The translations under genes were made by a program, and so were the position numbers. The notes beneath the pieces were generated by a model. It had not been told where the DNA came from, made no database searches, and saw only the letters and a program-made list of their open reading frames with translations. Positions 1 through 9,969 of a stretch of DNA of 64,000 nucleotides are shown one piece after another. Every line of letters begins with the position of its first letter. The first letter of the stretch is position 1. Origin of the DNA: Shewanella morhuae (GTDB taxonomy: Bacteria > Pseudomonadota > Gammaproteobacteria > Enterobacterales > Shewanellaceae); the NCBI RefSeq assembly GCF_900156405.1, contig NZ_FTNN01000004.1, positions 28,914 to 92,913 on the forward strand, in the 5' to 3' direction.

Positions 1-1101
1 CACCACACCATAAAAGAACAACAAGGTGTCCCACTCGGCGCGAGAAATTCGACTGAACACATCAAATGGCACCACACTGCCAAGTTGCTGTAGACGCAAT
101 GTATCTTGAATTAACTCAGCTTTAGCTCGATCGCGGGCAAGAGATTTATTGAACGTTTTACGCAGGTAAAAACCAAAGAATTGTAAAAAACCTAATCCTG
201 TCATCATGCCTAATACTGGCGGCATACCTAAAAAAGAATGAGCGCAAACGGCGGTCGCAATAGTGAGTAAAAATAGTGCTACGATGCGTTTTGCTCCAGG
301 CTTAGTGTAAACCTGCTCCTTTGCTTTTTCTGGTACAAAATGAGGAATAAACAGACTCATAATGGCCGCTGGCAGCACAAAATTGACTACGGCTGGAATA
401 AATAGATGGAAAAAGTCGTTAAAATGTACCAGTCCTTTTTGCCACACCATTAAGGTTGTAATGTCACCAAATGGACTAAACGCACCACCCGCATTAGCTG
501 CTACCACAATATTGATACAGGCGAGGGTTATAAACTTACGCTGACCCGCACCCACTTTCATCACCACGGCACACATCAATAAGGCGGTGGTCAGGTTATC
601 GGCGACAGGCGAAATAAAAAATGCCATAAACCCGGTTAGCCAAAACACGGTTCTCAAACTAAAACCACGACCCACCAACCAACCGCGGATAGCATCAAAT
701 AGATTGCGCTCTTCCATCGCATTGATATAAGTCATCGCCACCAGTAAAAAAAGCAATAATTCAGCGTATTCGAGTAGGTTATGTTTAAATGCCGCTTCAG
801 ATAATTCCGACATACCATTTTGCACATACACAAAACCTATCATCCCCCAAATGATCCCCGCCGCGACTAATACCGGTTTCGATTTACGTAGGTGTAATGT
901 TTCTTCGGCCATAACCAATACATAAGCGAGCACAAATATACATACCGCAATATAACCCACACTTGCACTGGTTAAATTAAGCCGTTCAACGTTTTCAGCC
1001 ATTGCCCATGTCGCAGGTGAAAACAAGCTTGTCAGTATCGCCATACTGAATAAGCTCAGGAATGCTGTCCCACTATTTTTACATGCTCGTTGTAATTTCA
1101 T
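1..1101 (-). CDS. nhaD: Na+/H+ antiporter, NhaD family (3' end outside window)
   Basis: Partial gene: the reading frame is open from an ATG at 1101 (minus) to the left edge, 367 codons, so the C-terminus is missing. It starts with a hydrophobic leader rich in Leu and Ser, followed by about nine hydrophobic segments. The middle has the run SPVADNLTTALL and NAGGAFSPFGD, typical of the NhaD/ArsB ion-transporter superfamily, where polar residues inside broken helices carry Na+ and H+. It should exchange cytoplasmic Na+ for protons across the inner membrane. It reads away from the DUF481 gene's promoter side and is probably a single transcription unit. The family call is firm; the NhaD subfamily is from remembered similarity. 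Confidence 0.85.
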   Translation of the reverse strand, partial: MKLQRACKNSGTAFLSLFSMAILTSLFSPATWAMAENVERLNLTSASVGYIAVCIFVLAYVLVMAEETLHLRKSKPVLVAAGIIWGMIGFVYVQNGMSELSEAAFKHNLLEYAELLLFLLVAMTYINAMEERNLFDAIRGWLVGRGFSLRTVFWLTGFMAFFISPVADNLTTALLMCAVVMKVGAGQRKFITLACINIVVAANAGGAFSPFGDITTLMVWQKGLVHFNDFFHLFIPAVVNFVLPAAIMSLFIPHFVPEKAKEQVYTKPGAKRIVALFLLTIATAVCAHSFLGMPPVLGMMTGLGFLQFFGFYLRKTFNKSLARDRAKAELIQDTLRLQQLGSVVPFDVFSRISRAEWDTLLFFYGVV

Positions 1102-1298
1102 CAAAGTTGATCTCTACCAAGATAATTAGTTAGAAAATTACCACAGCTATGCCAGCGTAAATGTTGATAAAACGCATACTTCTTATATTACTAGGCCGCT
1201 AGAGGGAGTTTAATAGATTAATTTTTGTATATATATCGTAGACGCTAATGCACGATTAACTAAATTACATTCGATTTAATCTAAAAATAATCCATAAA

Positions 1299-1321
1299 AA
1301 AAGCACCTTTAAGGTGCTTTT
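1299..1321 (-). terminator. Rho-independent terminator after DUF481 gene
   Basis: Inverted repeat AAAAGCACC / GGTGCTTTT with a short loop. Read on the minus strand it is followed by a run of T, as expected for the end of the DUF481 gene that stops at 1341. Confidence 0.8.
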
Positions 1322-1340
1322 CTAAAACGGTTGCGTGCTA

Positions 1341-2078
1341 TTAGAAAGAATATAACAAGGTCATATTCGTTTCAGTATCAGTACCTTTTTTATCGTCTAA
1401 TGGCTCGCTGTTATAACGTACGATAACGGCAAACTTCATCGCCAATGCACCAATAATATTAGCAGTTAACGAGGTCTCAGAGCGGGCATCAAGCTTATCA
1501 CCATAATCAGCCACAAAACGTTGTTGGAATTTAGAGGTATCGGTAATTTCTGTTTCGAAGTTAATCACGCCGTGAGCCACCACACTATCATTCGTATCAT
1601 AACCTTCGATAAGTGCTTGCTCATTATCCAGACGTTGATAGATATAACCAGGGCCGACTTCAACATCTAAAAAGGTTTTAGTGGTATCGTAAAGCCGATG
1701 ACCATAACCGGTAGCACCAGAAACAGTGTACTCATAGCCCGTAAACGGGTCGACTTCGTAGTTAGCATTGGCAAACAGGTAGCTACGATCTGTCATCTTA
1801 TAGTTGCCTTGAGCGCCGACAAAATAACGCTTAGCCGTAACGGTCTCCGAATCCTCTTTGTATAAGCCTTCGAGTAAGTATTGGTTTTCCCAATCACCTA
1901 GCTCATGTTTAAGATTTAAACGCCCCTTAAATGATGAGGTTTCGGTATTACCAGTAGTTAACGTAGCACCTAACTCGGCTTCGCCAGCGAATGTCCTATC
2001 GCCTTTAACAAAATCTGCGCCGGCAGTTGCCATAAAAGGTGTCGTCAGTAATATTGCGGTTGTCAGTACTTTCTTCAT
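1341..2078 (-). CDS. DUF481 outer-membrane protein (salt-induced OMP-like)
   Basis: A 245-residue protein with a Sec signal peptide (MKKVLTTAILL, cleavage near ATAGA, residue 20). The rest is alternating short beta segments and it ends LLYSF, with an aromatic final residue typical of beta-barrel outer-membrane proteins. The repeated pattern (GAELGATLTTGNTETSSFKG near residue 32, then many Tyr-rich strands) is that of DUF481 proteins such as YdiY. Its physiological role is unknown; family members are often salt- or stress-induced. It stands alone, with its own terminator downstream and about 200 bases to the fba terminator upstream. Confidence 0.8.
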   Translation of the reverse strand: MKKVLTTAILLTTPFMATAGADFVKGDRTFAGEAELGATLTTGNTETSSFKGRLNLKHELGDWENQYLLEGLYKEDSETVTAKRYFVGAQGNYKMTDRSYLFANANYEVDPFTGYEYTVSGATGYGHRLYDTTKTFLDVEVGPGYIYQRLDNEQALIEGYDTNDSVVAHGVINFETEITDTSKFQQRFVADYGDKLDARSETSLTANIIGALAMKFAVIVRYNSEPLDDKKGTDTETNMTLLYSF

Positions 2079-2244
2079 CTTTATTCGTTCCTATTCTGTA
2101 AATCCAATCCCTATAAATATCTGTTTAGTCCTACATAACTAGATAAACACATATTAATAAGGGTTAGTATTTCCCACTGAAAATCTGCGCAATATTAGCA
2201 TTGACGATTAAAAAATGAAAATTGCATCTATTTAAAGCATAAAA

Positions 2245-2265
2245 AAACCCGCCATAGGCGGGTTT
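2245..2265 (-). terminator. Rho-independent terminator after fba
   Basis: AAACCCGCC - ATA - GGCGGGTTT with a T run on the minus strand, 20 bases beyond the fba stop codon. Confidence 0.85.
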
Positions 2266-2283
2266 CTACTACAACAATAACGC

Positions 2284-3351
2284 TTACATATTGATCTTTG
2301 GATCTAACGCACCAGACTGGTACGCTTTATACATTGCTTGTAAAGACAATGGCTTAATCTTAGATGCTTGACCCGCACAACCAAAAGCTTCATAGCGGAT
2401 AGTACAGATATCGGCCATTGCTTCCATTGATGCCTTAAGGAATTTACGTGGATCAAATTCACTTGGGTTTTCAGCTAAAAACTTACGAACCGCACCGGTT
2501 GAGGCTAAGCGTAAGTCAGTATCGATATTCACCTTACGCACACCGTGCTTAATGCCTTCAACGATTTCTTCTAATGGCACACCGTAGGTTTCTGGGATCT
2601 GACCACCATATTGATTGATGATTTTCAACCACTCTTGCGGTACTGAAGATGAACCGTGCATTACTAAGTGAGTGTTAGGAATACGTGCGTGGATTTCTTT
2701 AATGCGATCGATGCGCAGCACCTCACCCGTAGGTTTACGGCTGAACTTGTAAGCGCCATGGCTAGTACCAATAGCAATCGCTAATGCATCAACATGGGTA
2801 TCTGCCACAAAACGCGCGGCTTCATCAGGAGTCGTTAGCATTTGATCCATGCTTAGCGTGCCTACTGCACCAATGCCATCTTCTTCGCCTGCTTGGCCTG
2901 TTTCTAGGCTACCTAAACAACCGATTTCACCTTCTACCGACACACCACAGGCATGGGCGAAAGCTACTGTGCGGCGGGTAACATCGACGTTGTACTCATA
3001 AGAGGCGGGCGTTTTACCGTCAGCCATTAAAGAGCCATCCATCATCACTGATGACATACCCAATTGAATAGAACGCTGACAGATGTCAGGATCGGTACCG
3101 TGGTCTTGGTGAATACACACAGGAATATCTGGATACTGCTCAAGGGCAGCTGCCATCAAATATTTAAGGAACTGTGGGCGGGCATATTTACGCGCACCCG
3201 CTGAGGCTTGCACAATCACAGGGCTGTTTGTTGCTTCAGCAGATTGCATGATGGCACGCATCTGCTCTAAGTTATTAACGTTGAACGCAGGCACACCGTA
3301 TCCATGTTCTGCTGCGTGATCAAGTAGTTGTCGTAGGGAAATTAACGCCAT
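2284..3351 (-). CDS. fba: Fructose-bisphosphate aldolase, class II
   Basis: Cleaves fructose-1,6-bisphosphate to dihydroxyacetone phosphate and glyceraldehyde-3-phosphate (and the reverse) in the cytoplasm. The 355-residue product has the class II zinc motif CIHQDHGTD (H81, D83, H84) and the later GTSHGAYK and MHGSSSVPQ segments that bind zinc and phosphate. Length and sequence fit the subgroup called Calvin-cycle type, but nothing here suggests carbon fixation. It follows pgk on the same strand with a 197-base gap, giving the common gammaproteobacterial order epd-pgk-fba. A terminator lies immediately downstream. Confidence 0.95.
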   Translation of the reverse strand: MALISLRQLLDHAAEHGYGVPAFNVNNLEQMRAIMQSAEATNSPVIVQASAGARKYARPQFLKYLMAAALEQYPDIPVCIHQDHGTDPDICQRSIQLGMSSVMMDGSLMADGKTPASYEYNVDVTRRTVAFAHACGVSVEGEIGCLGSLETGQAGEEDGIGAVGTLSMDQMLTTPDEAARFVADTHVDALAIAIGTSHGAYKFSRKPTGEVLRIDRIKEIHARIPNTHLVMHGSSSVPQEWLKIINQYGGQIPETYGVPLEEIVEGIKHGVRKVNIDTDLRLASTGAVRKFLAENPSEFDPRKFLKASMEAMADICTIRYEAFGCAGQASKIKPLSLQAMYKAYQSGALDPKINM

Positions 3352-3511
3352 TTTGTAACTCCAATAATAGGGTGATATCTATCACCGAGGTCGCTATCGT
3401 TTGGATGGATTTTTATGCCCATACTCAGCTAATCACTTAACTAAATACGGGCGGTTTTTTTTTATAATTATGTTACTTTTTTATGAAAGCTTTAATGTTA
3501 TCAAAGCTTAT

Positions 3512-3537
3512 CGCGGCATCTTACGTGCCGCGTTTTT
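3512..3537. repeat. Stem-loop between pgk and fba
   Basis: CGCGGCA - 7 nt - TGCCGCG followed by TTTTT on the plus strand. On the strand of pgk and fba there is no U tract, so it is more likely an mRNA-processing or partial-attenuation structure in the pgk-fba transcript than a true terminator for it. Confidence 0.5.
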
Positions 3538-3548
3538 AAATCTATATC

Positions 3549-4724
3549 TTATGCGCCGCGCTTTTCTAACATCGCCACTGCGGGTAATTCTTTACCTTCA
3601 AGAAACTCAAGGAAAGCGCCGCCGCCAGTAGAGATGTAAGATATTTTATCGGCAATGCCGTACTTATCAACTGCCGCTAACGTGTCGCCACCGCCTGCAA
3701 TAGAGAAAGCTTTTGAATCGGCAATGGCCTGTGCAATACGGCGAGTACCCTCACCAAATTGGTCAAATTCGAACACGCCAACGGGGCCATTCCATACGAT
3801 AGTGCCCGCTGATTCAATGATTTTAGCCAGTGCTTCAGCGCTATCGGGACCAATATCAAAAATCATTTCACTGTCGCTAACATCACCCACTGCTTTCAAC
3901 GTCGCAGCTGCAGTTGGACTAAATTCGTTTGCCACCACCACATCCGTCGGCACAGGAATATCAGCGCCACGACTCTTAGCATTGGCAACTAAACGCTTAG
4001 CTTCATCAAGTAAATCCACTTCATAAAGTGATTTACCTACGTTATAACCTGCCGCTGCGATGAAAGTATTTGCAATACCGCCGCCAACCACTAACTGATC
4101 AACGATGCCAGATAAGCTCTCTAATACAGTGAGTTTAGTCGACACTTTTGAGCCGCCAACGATTGCCACCATAGGGCGCGCTGGATTATCTAACGCTTTG
4201 CCTAAGGCATCTAATTCTTGTGCTAATAATGGGCCAGCACAGGCGATTGGAGCAAACATGCCAACACCGTGGGTCGATGCTTGCGCGCGATGGGCTGTAC
4301 CAAAGGCATCCATTACATAGACATCACACAATGCTGCCATTTTTTGCGACAGCGCTTCGTTGTTTTTGCCTTCGCCCACGTTAAAGCGCACGTTTTCGAA
4401 CACCACCACTTCGCCAACAGCAACATCGACGCCGTCTAAATAATCTGTCGCTAAACGCACTTTACAAGGCAGAGCTTTTGCCAAGTAATCAACCACTGGT
4501 TGCAGTGAATATTCGGCATTGTATTCACCTTCAGTCGGGCGACCTAAATGCGACATCACCATTACGGCGGCGCCTTTAGCAAGGGCTAACTCGATAGTCG
4601 GTAAAGAGGCGCGCAGACGTGCATCACTGGTGACGACGCCATTGCTAACGGGCACATTGAGATCTTCGCGAATAAGCACACGCTTACCTTGTAGATCTAA
4701 ATCTGACATATTGATAATTGCCAT
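3549..4724 (-). CDS. pgk: Phosphoglycerate kinase
   Basis: Transfers phosphate between 1,3-bisphosphoglycerate and ADP in glycolysis and gluconeogenesis. The chosen ATG (4724) has AAGGAAG about 8 bases upstream and gives 391 residues starting [20 protein letters not shown]. The open frame continues 35 codons further upstream but that extension has no family similarity. Family motifs seen: [16 protein letters not shown], the hinge region, and the nucleotide-binding [11 protein letters not shown] near the C-terminus. It lies 128 bases after epd and 197 bases before fba, in line with co-transcription. Confidence 0.96.
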   Translation of the reverse strand: MAIINMSDLDLQGKRVLIREDLNVPVSNGVVTSDARLRASLPTIELALAKGAAVMVMSHLGRPTEGEYNAEYSLQPVVDYLAKALPCKVRLATDYLDGVDVAVGEVVVFENVRFNVGEGKNNEALSQKMAALCDVYVMDAFGTAHRAQASTHGVGMFAPIACAGPLLAQELDALGKALDNPARPMVAIVGGSKVSTKLTVLESLSGIVDQLVVGGGIANTFIAAAGYNVGKSLYEVDLLDEAKRLVANAKSRGADIPVPTDVVVANEFSPTAAATLKAVGDVSDSEMIFDIGPDSAEALAKIIESAGTIVWNGPVGVFEFDQFGEGTRRIAQAIADSKAFSIAGGGDTLAAVDKYGIADKISYISTGGGAFLEFLEGKELPAVAMLEKRGA

Positions 4725-4852
4725 GGTAACGCTTCCTTTTATAATCAAAAAACAAACTGGTTTTACCTCAATCGGCCTTAATTTATGCCATTCGACTTGC
4801 CGCAAAATGGGCGACAACCCCTCAACCAATTGATGAATAATCTATTCTTTTA

Positions 4853-5869
4853 TTAGCCTCGTTTGGCTGCAATCATCGCCAAACTGGTATCTAACATACG
4901 GTTGGCAAAACCCCACTCGTTATCACACCAAAGCAGAAGCTTTACTAACTGGCCAGCGCTGACACGGGTTTGAGTGCCATCAACAATACTGGAGCGCGGA
5001 TCATGGTTAAAATCACATGAAACTAAGGGCTCGTCAGTATAGCCTAAAATACCGTTAAATCGCCCGTTGGCTGCGGACTCCAACACCTGATTAACCGTGG
5101 CTATATCAACAATTTTATCAAGGGTTACAGACAAGTCGATCGCGGTCACGTTAATGGTAGGCACACGCACCGAAATAGCCTCAAACTTATCTTTCATGTG
5201 CGGCAAAATACGCTCAATACCACGTGCAAGTTTAGTGTCTACAGGGATAATAGATTGGCTCGCTGCGCGGGTGCGACGTAAATCATCGTGGTAAGCATCA
5301 ATCACTTGCTGATCATTCATCGCGGAATGGATCGTGGTAATCGCGCCACTTTTAACGCCAAAATGATAATCGAGTACATCGATCACCGGCACAATACAGT
5401 TAGTCGTGCAAGAAGCGTTAGAGATGACGGTATGTTCCGCGCAGAGTAAATCGTGGTTAACGCCATACACAATCGTGGCGTCAACATCGGCAGAGGATGG
5501 ATGGCTAATCAGTACTTGTTTAGCGCCAGCATGAATATGGGCTTCACAGCTTTTACGGTCGAGTAATACACCGGTGGCCTCGTAGACTATGTCTATGTCC
5601 ATTTCATGCCAAGGGAGTTTTGTGGGATCGGGCTCGTGCAGAATTTTAATCGCATCATCGCCAATCAACATGTGATCGTCTGCGAGCTTCACTTTGTGGG
5701 CAAACCGACCATGGGTAGTGTCGTACTGGGTCAAATGAATAATGGCTTCAGGTTTAGCGAGTTCATTAATCGCGACAATCTGCATTTGCTGCCGCTTCCC
5801 TGACTCATACAAAGCACGAAGAATAGAGCGACCGATACGGCCATAACCATTGATAGCAACTCGGATCAT
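4853..5869 (-). CDS. epd: D-erythrose-4-phosphate dehydrogenase
   Basis: NAD-dependent oxidation of erythrose-4-phosphate to 4-phosphoerythronate, the first step of the deoxyxylulose-5-P-dependent pyridoxal phosphate pathway. The ATG at 5869 gives 338 residues beginning [14 protein letters not shown], a Rossmann fold. The catalytic cysteine is in SNASCTTN (C154). The sequence follows E. coli Epd closely, including [18 protein letters not shown] and the C-terminal [13 protein letters not shown], and this separates it from GapA. It sits between tkt and pgk, the usual location for Epd. Confidence 0.93.
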   Translation of the reverse strand: MIRVAINGYGRIGRSILRALYESGKRQQMQIVAINELAKPEAIIHLTQYDTTHGRFAHKVKLADDHMLIGDDAIKILHEPDPTKLPWHEMDIDIVYEATGVLLDRKSCEAHIHAGAKQVLISHPSSADVDATIVYGVNHDLLCAEHTVISNASCTTNCIVPVIDVLDYHFGVKSGAITTIHSAMNDQQVIDAYHDDLRRTRAASQSIIPVDTKLARGIERILPHMKDKFEAISVRVPTINVTAIDLSVTLDKIVDIATVNQVLESAANGRFNGILGYTDEPLVSCDFNHDPRSSIVDGTQTRVSAGQLVKLLLWCDNEWGFANRMLDTSLAMIAAKRG

Positions 5870-5894
5870 TGAGGTCTCTATTTCCTCTAAATAC

Positions 5895-5923
5895 AAAAAC
5901 GGCCTGCAAAACATTGCAAGCCG
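5895..5923 (-). terminator. Terminator or attenuator between tkt and epd
   Basis: Imperfect stem CGGCTTGCAA - TGTT - TTGCAGGCCG on the minus strand followed by TTTTTG, in the 116-base gap between tkt and epd. It probably ends most tkt transcripts. Confidence 0.6.
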
Positions 5924-5985
5924 CATTATACAGATTAACGCTTAAAAAGTTTAACCTTTTGTATTGAATCTAATCTCTTAAGCCA

Positions 5986-7980
5986 TTAGCCCAGTGATTT
6001 TGCAGCATTCAGCACATTTTCAACAGTGAAACCAAAGTGATTAAGTAACACGTTACCTGGTGCTGACTCACCAAAAGTGGTCATACCTACAACTTTGCCT
6101 TCAAAACCAATGTACTTATACCAGAAGTCACTATGCGCAGCTTCAATCGCTACACGTTTAGTTACTGCTCGTGGCAATACAGATTCTTTATAAGCGGCAT
6201 CTTGCTTATCAAACTCAGTAGTTGATGGCATAGAAACCACACGAACGTGTTTACCTTGTTCGGTTAATGCCGCAGCGGCATCCATTGCTAGCTGTACTTC
6301 GCTACCCGTTGCAATAAAGATAAATTCTGGCGTACCAGCACAATCTTGCAATACGTAACCACCTTTAGCCACATTAGCTAACTGTTCGCTAGTACGCGCT
6401 TGAGCTTTAAGGTTTTGACGGCTAAAGATAAGCGATGTTGGAGCATTGCGACGTTGAATAGCCGCTTTCCAAGAAACCGCTGTTTCTGCTGCGTCACATG
6501 GGCGCCATACGGCCATATTTGGCGTCATACGCAAGTTGGCTAATTGCTCAACTGGCTGATGCGTTGGACCATCTTCACCTTGACCGATAGAGTCATGGGT
6601 ATAAACGAAAATGTTTTGAATCCCCATCAGCGCTGACATACGGACTGCGTTGCGGGCATATTCCATGAACATCATGAACGTTGCGCCGTAGTTGATGAAA
6701 CCACCGTGCAGCGATGCACCATTCATAATGCCGCTCATGCCAAATTCACGCACACCGTAGTAGATGTAGTTACCAGCTGGATCGTCCTGAATACCTTTAG
6801 AACCTGACCATAGTGTCAAGTTAGAACCCGCTAAGTCAGCAGAGCCGCCTAACAGTTCAGGCAACATAGCACCGAAAGCACCGATGGCATTTTGTGAGGC
6901 TTTACGACTTGCAATACCTTCAGCTTTGTCCTGTGATGCTTGAACAAATGCTTGCGCTTTTTCTTCAAAATCAGCAGGTAACTCACCTTTTAGTACACGG
7001 CGATCGTATTCAGCAGCCAGTTCTGGATAAGCAGTAGTGTAAGCCGCAAACTTTTCATTCCAAGCTGCTTCACGGGCAGCACCCGCAGCTTTAGCATCCC
7101 AACCTGCATAAACCTCGCTTGGGATTTCAAATGGGGCATATGGCCAGCCAAGGAACTCACGGGCGGCGGCAATTTCTGCATCGCCTAATGGTGCACCGTG
7201 GCAATCGTGGCTGCCAGATTTGTTAGGTGAACCAAAACCAATAATGGTTTTGCAGCAAATCATTGTTGGTTTATCGGTAACCGCTTTAGCCGCTTCGATT
7301 GCCGCGCGGATAGCATCACTATCGTGACCGTCAACACCTGCAATAACATGCCAGCCGTAAGCTTCAAAACGCTTTGGCGTATCATCGGTGAACCAGCCTT
7401 CAACATGGCCATCGATAGAAATACCGTTGTCATCCCAAAATGCAACCAGTTTGCCTAAGCCTAACGTACCGGCTAATGAACAGGCTTCGTGGGAAATACC
7501 TTCCATTAAACAGCCGTCGCCAAGGAAACAGTAAGTGTAGTGATCGACAATATCGTGACCGTCACGGTTAAACTGTGCCGCTAAGGTTTTTTCAGCAATC
7601 GCCATACCGACAGCATTGCTGATGCCCGCACCGAGTGGACCTGTTGTGGTTTCAACACCTGGGGTGTAACCGTATTCTGGATGACCCGGTGTTTTTGAAT
7701 GCAGTTGGCGGAACTGTTTCAGTTCTTCAATCGGTAACTCATAACCACTCAGGTGTAGTAAAGAGTAGATCAGCATTGAACCGTGACCATTAGAAAGAAC
7801 GAAACGGTCTCTATCTACCCATTTAGGATTGGTCGGGTTGTGCTTAAGGAAATCATTCCACAGCACTTCAGCAATATCTGCCATACCCATTGGGGCGCCG
7901 GGATGGCCTGAATTAGCTTTTTGAACTGCATCCATACTTAACGCACGGATTGCGTTTGCGAGTACTTTACGGGAAGACAT
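5986..7980 (-). CDS. tkt: Transketolase
   Basis: Thiamine-diphosphate enzyme moving two-carbon ketol units between pentose-phosphate sugars; it supplies erythrose-4-phosphate, the substrate of the adjacent Epd. The ATG at 7980 has GCAGGAGAGAGC just upstream and gives 664 residues, the normal length. Visible family features: [17 protein letters not shown] at the N-terminus, the TPP motif region [13 protein letters not shown] near residue 155, and [11 protein letters not shown] plus FSRQNL in the C-terminal half. The open frame extends 12 codons further upstream but those lack family similarity. It is divergent from metK. Confidence 0.96.
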   Translation of the reverse strand: MSSRKVLANAIRALSMDAVQKANSGHPGAPMGMADIAEVLWNDFLKHNPTNPKWVDRDRFVLSNGHGSMLIYSLLHLSGYELPIEELKQFRQLHSKTPGHPEYGYTPGVETTTGPLGAGISNAVGMAIAEKTLAAQFNRDGHDIVDHYTYCFLGDGCLMEGISHEACSLAGTLGLGKLVAFWDDNGISIDGHVEGWFTDDTPKRFEAYGWHVIAGVDGHDSDAIRAAIEAAKAVTDKPTMICCKTIIGFGSPNKSGSHDCHGAPLGDAEIAAAREFLGWPYAPFEIPSEVYAGWDAKAAGAAREAAWNEKFAAYTTAYPELAAEYDRRVLKGELPADFEEKAQAFVQASQDKAEGIASRKASQNAIGAFGAMLPELLGGSADLAGSNLTLWSGSKGIQDDPAGNYIYYGVREFGMSGIMNGASLHGGFINYGATFMMFMEYARNAVRMSALMGIQNIFVYTHDSIGQGEDGPTHQPVEQLANLRMTPNMAVWRPCDAAETAVSWKAAIQRRNAPTSLIFSRQNLKAQARTSEQLANVAKGGYVLQDCAGTPEFIFIATGSEVQLAMDAAAALTEQGKHVRVVSMPSTTEFDKQDAAYKESVLPRAVTKRVAIEAAHSDFWYKYIGFEGKVVGMTTFGESAPGNVLLNHFGFTVENVLNAAKSLG

Positions 7981-8380
7981 GCTCTCTCCTGCTTGTTTGT
8001 GAGGTCTAGCGGGCAATTTGGATGGATATTTTCCCCTACATCCGAAGAGGACGCAAACGAAAATGCACTAAAGCACTTAAGTTTAACCGAACTAAAGCAC
8101 TCCAATTTACGTATATTGATTGTTAAACACGCTAAATACCCAGTATTAATAGCACTAGCATGTAAATTAGCATGGCTTATTTGTCACTGATACCTAACAA
8201 TATTATGGATAAAATGGCCTAAGCTAGAGAGAGTTCGCATACGGTTTCAGATTAATTTAAAAATGAAAAGATGAATTTAAATGAATTAAATTCATCAACT
8301 TATATCATAAACCAAGCGATGATATTATCTTCACATTTGGGGTACACCTCACTTTACACGCAAATATTTTGCTTAGGGGG

Positions 8381-8408
8381 TGTCATCAAAGTGAAATTCC
8401 ACTAAAAT
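8381..8408 (+). promoter_or_regulatory. Possible metK promoter
   Basis: TGTCAT (8381-8386), 16-base spacer, TAAAAT (8403-8408), directly abutting the MetJ boxes. This is a plausible sigma-70 promoter that MetJ bound at 8409-8440 would block. The -35 match is only moderate. Confidence 0.45.
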
Positions 8409-8440
8409 AGCCGTCTAGATGTAGATGCTTCTACACGTTT
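8409..8440 (+). promoter_or_regulatory. Four tandem MetJ boxes
   Basis: Four adjoining 8-mers, AGCCGTCT, AGATGTAG, ATGCTTCT and ACACGTTT, match the met-box AGACGTCT at 7, 5, 5 and 6 of 8 positions with no gaps. MetJ binds such arrays cooperatively with S-adenosylmethionine as corepressor. Position is right for feedback repression of metK by its own product. Confidence 0.8.
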
Positions 8441-8467
8441 GAATGCTAACGACGAGATTTTCCTACT

Positions 8468-9619
8468 ATGGCAAAGCACTTGTTTACTTCTGAGTCGGTC
8501 TCAGAAGGTCATCCCGATAAAATTGCAGATCAGATTTCTGATGCTGTGCTAGATGCAATTCTGGCTCAAGATCCAAAAGCACGCGTGGCGTGTGAAACCT
8601 ATGTCAAAACTGGCATGGTATTAGTGGGCGGCGAAGTCACCACTTCTGCTTGGGTTGATATCGAAGAAATCACCCGCAGAACCGTGCGAGAAATTGGTTA
8701 TACCAATTCAGATATGGGCTTTGATGCAGACTCATGCGCGGTATTAAACGCTATTGGTAAGCAATCACCCGATATTAATCAAGGTGTAGATCGTGCCGAT
8801 CCTGCTGAGCAAGGTGCTGGCGATCAAGGGTTAATGTTTGGTTATGCCAACAACGAAACCGATGTATTAATGCCAGCGCCTATCACTTATGCCCATGCAT
8901 TAGTAAAGCGCCAGTCTGAAGTACGTAAAAGCGGTACACTGCCTTGGCTGCGCCCTGATGCGAAAAGCCAAGTCACTTTTGCCTATGATGATGGCAAAAT
9001 TGTCGGCATCGATGCTGTCGTGTTATCGACTCAGCACAGAGATGACGTTTCACAAGCCGACTTAATTGAAGGCGTGATGGAAACCATCATCAAACCAGTT
9101 CTGCCTGCTCAATGGTTAAATAAAGATACTAAATTCTTTATCAACCCAACTGGTCGCTTTGTTATCGGTGGCCCTGTAGGTGATTGTGGCTTAACCGGTC
9201 GTAAGATCATCGTTGATACCTACGGCGGCATGGCCCGTCACGGTGGCGGCGCATTCTCAGGTAAAGACCCATCAAAAGTGGATCGTAGTGCAGCCTATGC
9301 CGCCCGTTATGTGGCTAAAAACATCGTTGCAGCGGGTCTTGCTGATCGCTGTGAAATTCAAGTGTCTTACGCGATTGGTGTAGCAGAGCCGACTTCTATC
9401 AGCATAGAAACCTTCGGTACAGGTAAAGTGTCTGAAGAACTGCTGATCAAGTTAGTGCGTCAACACTTTGAACTACGTCCATACGGCTTAACGGCGATGT
9501 TAGATTTAGCTCGCCCAATTTACCAAGCAACTGCCGCTTATGGCCACTTTGGTCGTAACGAGTTCCCTTGGGAAGCGACCGATAAAGCAGAAGCACTGCG
9601 CGCTGACGCGGGTTTATAA
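8468..9619 (+). CDS. metK: S-adenosylmethionine synthetase
   Basis: Makes S-adenosylmethionine from methionine and ATP, releasing phosphate and pyrophosphate. The 383-residue protein has the normal length and motifs: [13 protein letters not shown] at residues 10-22, [12 protein letters not shown] in the first half, and [18 protein letters not shown] for ATP and K+ binding. It stands alone, divergent from tkt, with MetJ boxes upstream and a good terminator downstream. Confidence 0.97.
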   Translation: MAKHLFTSESVSEGHPDKIADQISDAVLDAILAQDPKARVACETYVKTGMVLVGGEVTTSAWVDIEEITRRTVREIGYTNSDMGFDADSCAVLNAIGKQSPDINQGVDRADPAEQGAGDQGLMFGYANNETDVLMPAPITYAHALVKRQSEVRKSGTLPWLRPDAKSQVTFAYDDGKIVGIDAVVLSTQHRDDVSQADLIEGVMETIIKPVLPAQWLNKDTKFFINPTGRFVIGGPVGDCGLTGRKIIVDTYGGMARHGGGAFSGKDPSKVDRSAAYAARYVAKNIVAAGLADRCEIQVSYAIGVAEPTSISIETFGTGKVSEELLIKLVRQHFELRPYGLTAMLDLARPIYQATAAYGHFGRNEFPWEATDKAEALRADAGL

Positions 9620-9620
9620 T

Positions 9621-9640
9621 TTAAATCGTTTACGATTTAA
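9621..9640. repeat. Perfect hairpin directly after metK
   Basis: TTAAATCG - TTTA - CGATTTAA, starting one base after the metK stop. It has no U tract; it may protect the mRNA end ahead of the true terminator at 9664. Confidence 0.5.
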
Positions 9641-9663
9641 GCTGCTAAGATTACAAAACATAA

Positions 9664-9686
9664 AAACCGCTACCCAGCGGTTTTTT
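9664..9686 (+). terminator. Rho-independent terminator after metK
   Basis: AAACCGCT - ACCC - AGCGGTTT followed by further T residues. Confidence 0.85.
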
Positions 9687-9896
9687 ACATCCTAAATTTA
9701 ACTTAACCGATTAAATAAACCTGCTAACTCAATCTGCAACAAGCAGATTTAACTGAACAACATGCAAATGCACGGAAAAATGGCGCGCTAATAAAAATCC
9801 AGTGCATAAAAATTACTAAGCAACAAATCTTAAGACTCACAAAAATCATACAACCTAGAGCTAAATCACATTTTTATCAGCGTAAATTACAACACC

Positions 9897-9925
9897 TTGA
9901 CATCATTTTAATGTTTCCATACCCT
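9897..9925 (+). promoter_or_regulatory. Promoter of the molybdate/siderophore-type uptake operon
   Basis: A perfect TTGACA at 9897-9902, 17-base spacer, then TACCCT (9920-9925) as a weak -10. The ModE-like palindrome starts at the last base of this -10, so a bound repressor would cover the transcription start. Confidence 0.5.
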
Positions 9926-9952
9926 TCGCTATATACATAACTATATATCGAA
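9925..9952 (+). promoter_or_regulatory. ModE-type operator
   Basis: The palindrome is TTCGCTATATA - CATAAC - TATATATCGAA. The ModE consensus, as I recall it, is ATCGCTATATA, 6-7 bases, TATATAACGAT. The left arm matches 10 of 11 positions, the right arm 9 of 11, and the spacer is exactly 6. ModE binds such sites when loaded with molybdate or tungstate and represses uptake genes. The site overlaps the start point of the five-gene uptake locus that follows. A Fur-type reading of the same bases fits less well. Confidence 0.75.
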
Positions 9953-9969
9953 TATTGTGGCATTATTTC

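Larger units (their letters stand above)
7981..8467. other. tkt-metK divergent intergenic region
   Basis: This 487-base region holds the two divergent promoters and four MetJ boxes (listed separately). It also contains an 11-bp perfect inverted repeat, 8270-8280 with 8286-8296 around a five-base loop, which lies too far from either start to be a simple terminator. The 11-mer ACTAAAGCACT occurs twice (8067 and 8091). I see no credible gene. Confidence 0.6.

Noticed and set aside
2284..3351. Calvin-cycle locus, from fba subtype plus prkB
   Set aside because: No Rubisco or other fixation gene in the window; this aldolase subtype and PrkB are common in heterotrophic gammaproteobacteria.
8341..8467. 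SAM riboswitch upstream of metK
   Set aside because: The leader is short and shows four MetJ boxes; no riboswitch-like multi-helix core could be traced.
9925..9952. Fur box before the siderophore-type operon
   Set aside because: The arms (CGCTATATA / TATATATCG) do not follow the GATAAT hexamer pattern of Fur and match ModE much better.
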